From Porphyra umbilicalis (lineage: Eukaryota; Rhodophyta; Bangiophyceae; Bangiales; Bangiaceae), in NCBI GenBank assembly GCA_002049455.2, contig KV918770.1:124001-188000 (forward strand): 64,000 bases of DNA, in the 5' to 3' direction. Numbering within the stretch: the stretch's first letter is position 1; every line of letters starts with the position of its first letter. The notes under the pieces were generated by a model. That model had not been told where the DNA came from. It saw only the letters and a list, made by a program, of their open reading frames with translations, and ran no database searches. Shown piece by piece: positions 57,374-64,000 of the stretch. The translations under genes were made by a program, and so were the position numbers.

Positions 57374-58634
57374 TGGTGTGCGCCATCATGTGGCCTTCAG
57401 ACGGAGCAACAACTGCCGGCGAGCACGAGCGACCCCTCGCGTGGCGCCTGCGTGGTTGAGGAAAACTGCATGTGGGGCGGGTGCGCGGGTCACCTGAATA
57501 CGTGGTGTCCGTCTGCGTCTATTGCGGTCAACCTGTCGTTCGTCAATGAGTAAGCTGCGGCCGCCACCCCACTGCCACGGCTCGTCAGGCCGAATGTCAA
57601 CCGCCAGCCGCGTGAGATGTGCACTACTTAGAGAACGGTGTGTCTGCGCGAGCGCGGCGCTGGATGGCCCTGTGTTCGGCCTATGTGTTGCGTGAGGTGC
57701 TCCACTGTGCAGGACGTAGGGCATTGACGCCTGCGTGCGTGGGTGGCCGCGTGAGGCCAAAACGTGAGCGGTGGGACCATGCGTTCCCGATACCAACAGT
57801 GTCTGCCAAGACTGTGACAGAAGAGGTGGCTTTTGGGAGCGTGCTTGAGTGCTTTTGCGTTGGTGAGACAGCCACGGAATACCCAATCAGATGTTGCGTC
57901 GCCCAATTGTTTGACGTCCGCCATCGGCTGACTGAGATCTGACCAGTATCTCGTAACAGCTTGGGCGGCCGGACACCTGTTCACCTGTGCCATCCGTGAT
58001 GGCGGTGGGTCATTGAGGATCACAAGGTACCTGGCGAGATCCGGGCATGCAGCCACCTGTCTGGAGCGACACCGATTGGATGAAATAGGATTTTCGGGTC
58101 CACCGGCGAGGGCGGCGCCGACGTGCTCGTCGTTTAAAGACGGTGGTCCGAAGTGTGAACCACGCCAGGACGTCAGAGCGCGGCTCCTCGGGACCAGCAA
58201 CCTTCACAATCACAAAAGTCCCGCCAGGGTGCGCCCGCCCACTGCCGTGGCTCACCAGTCGAGAGCGCTCAGGTTGGCCCGTCCACGCGGTCGTGATGTA
58301 CTGTGAGACATGGGCTGCAGGAACAGTGACAGCCGCAGCGTAGCGGCCGCCTGCCCGGTGCCCGCGCAGACATTTTGAGCGTCACCCATCCCCACGGCGG
58401 CCTGCGACGTGACCGCTGCGCGTGTTTCGGATATATCCGTCTGGGCGCCTCTGGAGTGAGCCTTCTTGTGTGACGGACCTCAGTTTGTAGAGGGTACGCG
58501 AACGGACGTCGGCGATCACACATTTCTCAGTTCCATCGACCGACGGACTCCGCCGCCACAACGTGCGCGCGCGCATGTTGCCGCGGCGGACCTCGCACGC
58601 AACCCCGCGCACTGTTCTCCCGCTCCACCCCAAC
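57374..58634. other. Spacer
   Basis: No gene is recognised. A weak direct duplication contains CCACTGCCACGGCTC near 57570 and CCACTGCCGTGGCTC near 58240. Confidence 0.4.
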
Positions 58635-59686
58635 ATGGACTGCCCCCCTCCCCCCCCGCCGCAGCCACTGCCTTCGCCGAGGCGTCCGCACTGGTGTTAT
58701 GGGCCTCCTCTGCCCTATGTCAGGAGGACGAAGCCGCGGCGCTGGCTGCGTCAGCTGTGCGTCATGTGCCGGTGGGGGCAGGACATTGGCCTGCACCACC
58801 ATCTGTGCCCGCCCGAATGCCTTCACCCGTGGTCGGCGGCGGCCGTGTCGCGGGTTGTGCGGCCAAAGACGCAGGCGGGTCGGTCTTTCCCGACTCACGC
58901 GTCGAGCTTAGCGCCTTTGCGGACGCTGTCGCCGCCTCAGCGGCCTCTGCGGCCGCCGGTGCGGCCGCTGCAGCTGCAGCGACCGCCGCACGCTGGGCAA
59001 CCAGTTGCGCACCGACCGCTCCTGGACCAAGAGCCTCGACATGTGCACGAGCCACTGGCTCCTCCTAACACATCTCTTCCTCGGTTGGGCTCGGCGTGCG
59101 GCCCTTCACGCGCCTCGCCCACTCGGTGGAGCTCTTCGCGCCCGGTGTACTCCCCACCACGTGCCTCCCCCCCACGGTGGACCTCCCCTCACGCGCCCTA
59201 CCATCCCTCTAGCGCTTCCTACACTCGGTAAGAATCCCGACGCCCCTCACACCCCCTCCCTCGTTTTTTCCACTCTCGGCAGGGCTCTCCCCGCCGCGGT
59301 CTCGGTCCCTCTCGAACGTCTGCGCCGCGGTCGGGTCCCCCGCCCGCGGAGTACGCCCTTCCAGACCATTTGCCCCGTTGTTGGGGCTCGCCCCGTCCGC
59401 CGTACGGGGAGGTTCTTCACAAAGAGGCGACGTATTACGGGAGGCCCCCGCCCCGCTTGCCCAATGTGTTTCACCGTCAAGAGGCAGCGCGGGCGGACGG
59501 GCCGCCGCCGCAGCGGCCGCAGCCGCCGTGGCAGCCAAGAGATTGGCGGCCGCTGGAGCAGCGCCAGCGGCCAATAACACCTCCGCCAGCCAGGCCGGTG
59601 ACTCCGCCCGGGGCACGCCTGCAGAACAGGGACCACCGAGCGACGACCCCTCCGAGGCCGCACGTCGCGGCAGGCCCGTGACTTCC
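58635..59686 (+). CDS. Pro-rich ORF with a possible zinc-binding motif
   Basis: From ATG 58635 the frame reads MDCPPPPPPQPLPSPRRPHW, then CYGPPLPYVRRTKPRRWLRQ and LCVMCRWGQDIGLHHHLCPP, a CxxC...HHHxC arrangement that could bind zinc, followed by a long Pro/Arg/Ser tail to 59231. A splice donor (GTAAGAATCC, 59228) and acceptor (TTTTCCACTCTCGGCAG, ending 59282) frame a 55-bp candidate intron. Beyond it the more coding-like text (PPYGEVLHKEATYYGRPPPR, PQPPWQPRDWRPLEQRQRPI) is in the original frame, which that intron would not keep, so the model is uncertain. The frame stops just before the solo LTR at 59687, which may have split this gene from the Myb-like one downstream. No family is recognised. 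Confidence 0.35.
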
Positions 59687-60104
59687 TGTTGGACTGTGAT
59701 GCTCGTCGCCGGCTCCACTGGCGGTTCGCGGAAGGATGATGGTCGGTGACCCTTCTGGTACCTCACATGGTACATTTGCAAGACGTGGTCAAGTTGCACA
59801 CATTCGTGTTGGGTGATCTTGGGGCGTTACTTTTGGCATGTTTTGGATTTGATCTTCGCTTTGCTCTAGTGGCTTTTGATTTGGTGAGTGATTCGATTTG
59901 GTGCGAGGGCGTGGGCGTCGGTGTGGGCGCGAGAGGGGGGAGCACTTGGGCCGGTGGGGACTATTTGAGAGGTGCTCTCGGTTCGGAGAGGCGGGCGAAC
60001 CTTAGGACAACCAACAAAGCACGTTCGCACACACACACACAAGCTCAAGCCACTCAACCACTTCACCGTGGTCCCCCAACCCCTATCCCCACTGCGTTTC
60101 AACA
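59687..60104 (+). repeat. Solo LTR of the same Copia family
   Basis: 418 bp, in the opposite orientation to the full element at 52378-57368. It is bounded by TGTTG..CAACA and by a perfect 5-bp duplication CTTCC (59682-59686 and 60105-60109). No internal Copia sequence is present, so the element was reduced by LTR-LTR recombination. It lies 6 bp upstream of an ATG (60111), so it may now form the promoter region or leader of the gene that follows. Confidence 0.95.
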
Positions 60105-60595
60105 CTTCCCATGTCACAACCGTCCGAGCCACCTGCAGCACGTGCGGCGCGGCCGCCGGTGGAGGCGGCCGCAGGAATGTCTCCGACGCCTCCGCCACAC
60201 CAGGAGATCCCGACGCCGTCGCCATCAGCAGAGCCGAGCTCAGACGCCCACGAGACGGGGCAAGTGCGACGGACACCGACGGTGCGCACGGACTTCGTCG
60301 GTTCGCTGCTGGCTCAGCTCGCGAGCTCTGCTGCAGCGTCCCCGTCGGCAGCAGACGAAAAGGCGGCCTCGTCCGCGCAATGGCGGCAGCAATGGATTCA
60401 GCAGAACCAACGGCCCCCGCATCCGACGAACGACGATGCCAACGAGGAGGAGGCCGACACGCTCTGCCCCCCGTCGTCGGACGCGTAGTCCGTGGTGCTT
60501 TGGCCTCCCCTGCGGAGGCCTCCAGTGATGTGGATGGCGCGGCGGCCGCAAACGCGGCCGCTGCGTCACCCAACTCCCGGAAAGAATCGGCTTCA

Positions 60596-61909
60596 ATGGC
60601 AGCGATGGAGGCGGATGCCTCTCGGCGGGCGAGTGAGGCGCTAGAAATCGTCGGGCCCGTGCCCAAGAAGGGCAGCAGCTGCAGAATGATGTGGACGGCG
60701 GTTGAGGCGCTCTGCGTTGGTAACGGTTGGGGGCAGACGACGACAGATCCTGTGCTCGGGACCTCTCAGGGTATGGAGGCCTTCTACATCGAGATGGTCG
60801 TCAACATCCGAGTTTCACTGATCAAGGCCGACCTCCCCGAGTTGGACAAGCGCCTGGAGCGGTCGGACACGCGCATTGAGCGCATGTTCCGCTCCGAAAT
60901 CACCAACGCCGTCCACCTGCTCAATGCATGCCTCATCTCCGCGCATCAGCATGAATTGACGGGGTCGCCGACGGACACAGACATGTACATGGCCGCCGTG
61001 GGGCTGTACAACAACAAGGACCCTTACGCCGGCGTGTGCCGGGGGGAGGCGGCCACGCACTGCCTTTTCCACCTGTTGTGGACCAACCTGCGTCACTTCC
61101 CCAAGTTCAGCCCGGAGATGTCCATCAATACCCTCACGAAGTTGCGGTACACGGCCTATGGGGATCCTAGCTTGACGGCAATGGACGACAAGGAGACAGC
61201 CAGCGACGGCCGCAAACGGCCGCCGTCGGCCGCTGGTTTGACTGACCTGCCTGTAGGTACCAAGGCTGCCAAAGCAGCAATGCGCCGGAATGCAAGAGAG
61301 GCGGCGGAGCACGCTCGGGTATCCGCCGCTCTCATCGATGCGTCGGCTTCGCTCGCCAAGTCGTCAGCTGAGTGCAACTCTATGATGCGGGACCAATATG
61401 ACGAGGCCTTTTGGTCACAGCATCACGTTCGAGCCACACGAGAAGAAGAGGCATTGGTACGGGGGCAGCTCCAGCGGCGGTTGCGGCTTACGGACGCGGC
61501 CGCCGGCGGGGCGGCCGCGAAAGAGAACGAAGATCAAGTCAAGGACGTCGAGGTCGTCGATCCGCCCCGGCGGGACGTATCAGACGAGCCGACGCCCGGT
61601 CGTGCTGCTTCTGCGGCTGCTCATGCAGCCTCGCGCAAGGCCGCCATAGAAGCCTCTCGACGGAGCGGGGGGTATGACGTGGCCAAGACGGTCGCTGAGC
61701 GTCCGTTTCGAGCTCGAGCGGCCGCTGGTAACGCGAAGACCCGTCCAACTCGTGGCGGCCGCGCAAGCGCCGCAACCGGTCCAACTTGTGGTGGCGTTGC
61801 GGACGCCGCACTTCCGAGCTCGCGGTGGTCTTCAATGAGCACGCGCGTGCATGACCCAGCTGTGGCGGCCGCAGTTGCAGCCGCTGTGGCCGCGACGCAG
61901 ACCAGCTAA
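60596..61909 (+). CDS. PIF/Harbinger ORF1: Myb/SANT-like partner protein, open copy
   Basis: An open frame, 437 aa if started at ATG 60596. Residues 33-64 carry the Myb/SANT-like block (MMWTAVEALCV, then TTTDPVLGTSQGMEAFY). It continues DKRLERSDTRIERMF, VGLYNNKDPYAGVCRGEAAT and LFHLLWTNLRHFPKFSPEMS, then RKRPPSAAGLTDLPVGTKAA, the 'P.GTKAAK' hallmark of the NAM-associated C-terminal domain, then a helical EEEALVRGQLQRRLRLTDAA region and an Ala-rich tail. The order matches the broken copy at 20910-23225. Role by family: partner of a Harbinger transposase in nuclear import and DNA binding. The start is uncertain: the same frame is open upstream into the solo LTR, and another frame from ATG 60111 (MSQPSEPPAARA) also looks coding until 60488. 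No transposase lies nearby in this window. Confidence 0.72.
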   Translation: MAAMEADASRRASEALEIVGPVPKKGSSCRMMWTAVEALCVGNGWGQTTTDPVLGTSQGMEAFYIEMVVNIRVSLIKADLPELDKRLERSDTRIERMFRSEITNAVHLLNACLISAHQHELTGSPTDTDMYMAAVGLYNNKDPYAGVCRGEAATHCLFHLLWTNLRHFPKFSPEMSINTLTKLRYTAYGDPSLTAMDDKETASDGRKRPPSAAGLTDLPVGTKAAKAAMRRNAREAAEHARVSAALIDASASLAKSSAECNSMMRDQYDEAFWSQHHVRATREEEALVRGQLQRRLRLTDAAAGGAAAKENEDQVKDVEVVDPPRRDVSDEPTPGRAASAAAHAASRKAAIEASRRSGGYDVAKTVAERPFRARAAAGNAKTRPTRGGRASAATGPTCGGVADAALPSSRWSSMSTRVHDPAVAAAVAAAVAATQTS

Positions 61910-61972
61910 GTGAACGGCCGCCAGACGGGCGCGCGCCCCAAGTCCCAGACATCAACCTTGTTGGACTGTATT

Positions 61973-62869
61973 ATGGAAGACACGTTTACCGTGGCGATGG
62001 TGGACGTGGGCGCGACACCATCCATGCGTGACAAGCAAGATTGATTGCCAAGCAACGAAACGGCGCGACACAAGGTAACGCAGGTCGTGCGCATCGACGA
62101 CGCGCATGGCAAGGTGCGGCGACCGGGGCATATGGACAAGGCCCAAGACCAGGCGAACCGCAAGCGTGCAGAAGCGGCTGCCTGCATGCGTCGTGAGGCG
62201 GCCGCGCACGCGGCCGACGGACGAACCACATCGGCGGCCGCATCCAATCCGGTGCACCATGGCGATGTATTTGCGTCCGACGTCATCGTTGTGGACGGGG
62301 ATGACCACGGAAGCCAGACGCGTCGGGCAGCAGCACTCGACGCCTGCCCGGCGCCGAGAAACACGGCTTCCATGCGCACCCAGTATGTGGCATTCAACAA
62401 GACGCCGTCCCATGTGGCGACCATAACGCAAGAGGCAGTTGCTGCTCTCCGGCGCGCCAAGGACACAGCGCCTCAGGGCACCACGCCAATAAACCCTGAC
62501 TTTGACGAGGAGGACGAGCTTCTGCGTCACGCGCGACGCCGCCGCACTGGCGCCGCGACCTCGTCCTCATCGGCGCCAAGCCCCCCTTCCCACCGCTGCC
62601 AGCGTGCTGTGAATCGGCGCCGCATACCGACCCGCACCATCAATGGCTCCTCACCTTCTTCCACTGAGGTCGCGTCAGGCTTTCAGGAGAGTGATGACCC
62701 TGACAACGACCTCGATGACATCTTTGGCAGCGGCACCGAGAAGTGCGTTCTCTTCTTTATGTGCTTCTGCGCCTGAGTGGGATTAGATGTACGACGGAAG
62801 GAAAGGTTTTTTTGCCATAACTGTTGTTTTGTTCTTCGAAACAGGTGTCGCTCATCTTCCAACGATTAA
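61973..62869 (+). CDS. Uncharacterised small gene with one intron and one in-frame TGA
   Basis: ATG 61973 opens MEDTFTVAMVDVGATPSMRD; TGA at 62042-62044 interrupts, then the same frame continues with coding-like text: VTQVVRIDDAHGKVRRPGHM, DVFASDVIVVDGDDHGSQTR, TTPINPDFDEEDELLRHARR and FQESDDPDNDLDDIFGSGTE. A GT-AG intron (62743-62844; donor GTGCGT, acceptor TTCTTCGAAACAG) joins in phase to a short last exon KCRSSSND ending at TAA 62867-62869. It is acidic with basic patches, probably nuclear. It lies in the same frame as, and 60 bp downstream of, the Harbinger ORF1, so it may belong to that element or be the tail of the same ancestral gene. No family is recognised. Confidence 0.4.
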
Positions 62870-62888
62870 ATCTCGCCTCTCATAGTCA

Positions 62889-64000
62889 ATGAACCGACGG
62901 TTTCTTTGCACGCGGCGCTACCGCCTGCTACGCCACCCACGCTGCACACCGTCACGCGGCTTACTCAGAACCGGCGGCCTCTCCATCGAGCGCGTGAAGA
63001 GCCGACCGACGGCCACGGCCGCCGCCGACCGCGCCCAAAGAGCGGCCGCCATCGCCATGGCGTGCGCCGTCCTCTCCTCGTCCTGCTCCAAATCGACCAC
63101 AGCAGGTGGCCGCACAGCGGTGACTTTTACCGCCGAGCTACCATCGGACGCTGGTGAGGACGCCGCCTCCGATGCAGTCGAAGATGCAGCGGTCGCTGCT
63201 GCGGACAGTCCGTCACACGCCGCTGCTGGCACGGCCGCAGCGTCGCCCGCCGGGAAGGTCGCTGCGCCGACCTCCGGCAAGGCCACCGGCACGGCCACAG
63301 CGGCGAGCTCGCCGACTGACACAGCCGCGGATGCGGCGGCGGGCTCAGCAGCGGGCGCGTCAAACCCCATGGCCGCGGGGGCGGCCGCCGGCACGGCTAC
63401 GGCGCCAGCTGCCGGCGAGGCCGCCGGAACGGCCGAGTCGGCAACGTCCGGAAAGGCCGCCGGCACGGCCGCGGCGGCCGGCGCGGCATGGGCCTCGGAA
63501 GCACGCGCTGCGGCGGGCTCGGCAGCAGGCGCGGCGGCGGGCGCGACAGCCCTCATGGCCGCGGCGGCGGCCGCCGGCACAGGTACGGCGCCAGCTGCTG
63601 GCAAGGCCTTTCGTAATATCCGAGGCGGCAACGTCCGGAAAGGCCGCCGGCACGGCCGCGGCGGCCGGCACTGCGGCGGGCTCGGCAGCACGCGCTGCGG
63701 TGGGCTCGGCAGCAGGCTCGGCAGCGGGCGCAACCGCCCGCATGGCTTCTGCGGCGGCCAGTGGCACGGCCAATGCGGTGGCCGGACCAGCACGCGCAAG
63801 AGGCAAAGCTGCTCCACCACCCGCGCCCTCCGCAGCCGCCCACGCGGCCACCGGCAGGGCCACTGTTTCTTCTTGCTGCGACGAGGACAACACGGGCGCC
63901 ACCTCGGCGGCGTCCAGCGAGAAACCCGACAGCCGACGCTTCGCCGGCAGCAGGGCGCGATACGCGGCGGGCAAAACGCTGCGTGATGGGGAAGGGGGAA
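62889..64000. other. Ala-rich repeat region running off the window
   Basis: Units of about 186 bp recur (CATGGCCGCGG-type landmarks near 63369, 63554 and 63741). Frames are open on both strands. The minus strand has the more protein-like ends (SLDAAEVAPVLSSSQQEETV near 63900 and VVDLEQDEERTAHAMAMAAA near 63070), with a change of frame between them, so a minus-strand Ala-rich gene starting beyond the window is the likelier reading. No domain is recognised. Confidence 0.35.

Noticed and set aside
1-64000. tRNA, rRNA, CRISPR arrays, bacterial promoters or ribosome binding sites
   Set aside because: No GGTTCGAATCC-type B box with matching arms, no rRNA blocks and no repeat-spacer arrays were found. 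The window is eukaryotic in character, so bacterial signals do not apply.

Overview
The window reads as GC-rich nuclear DNA of a eukaryote. It is intron-poor but has clear GT-AG introns, very alanine-rich reading frames, and transposons of eukaryotic type only. There are no bacterial operons, no ribosome binding sites, and no tRNA, rRNA or CRISPR that I can see. The mix of GC-rich sequence, Ala-rich frames packed with GCGGCCGC, Copia elements and PIF/Harbinger two-gene elements would suit a bangiophyte red alga (Porphyra/Pyropia type). That is an inference from memory, not something the sequence proves. No housekeeping gene is recognisable: almost everything that can be named is a transposon, a transposon relic or a tandem repeat.

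Layout. 1-16 kb: mostly unannotatable spacer. It carries an N-terminal HTH fragment of a DDE transposase (1.8 kb), two TA-flanked MITEs (3.4-4.1 and 12.1-12.5 kb), one copy of a ~590 bp repeat (9.8-10.4 kb) and a CCG-rich low-complexity block (7.2-9.6 kb). 16-25 kb: a PIF/Harbinger neighbourhood. It has an open 612-aa transposase on +, two arrays of ~230 bp GC-rich tandem units, then on - a Myb/SANT-like Harbinger partner gene (ORF1) with two in-frame stops, and a second ORF with 16-aa repeats. 25-29.6 kb: GC-rich spacer, a 61-bp minisatellite and the second ~590 bp repeat copy. 29.7-34.9 kb: a ~5.3 kb DNA transposon with ~400 bp terminal inverted repeats, holding a decayed, intron-containing DDE transposase and a nested foldback repeat. 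35-41 kb: spacer and a multi-exon gene of unknown function on -. 41.8-45.3 kb: a decayed CACTA/Plavaka-like transposase with two introns. 47-52 kb: two alanine-rich repeat proteins, one with five in-frame stops. 52.4-57.4 kb: a Copia LTR fossil with both LTRs and a perfect 5-bp target duplication. 58.6-62.9 kb: a Pro-rich ORF, a solo Copia LTR in the opposite orientation with its own duplication, a second open Harbinger ORF1 (437 aa) and a small two-exon gene. 62.9-64 kb: Ala-rich repeats running off the end.

How it fits together. In PIF/Harbinger elements the transposase needs a Myb-like partner for import and binding. Here one transposase gene and two partner genes (one broken, one open) lie within 46 kb. 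Several genes are broken mainly by TAG/TGA stops or by length change in poly-C runs, as expected for decaying elements in GC-rich DNA.
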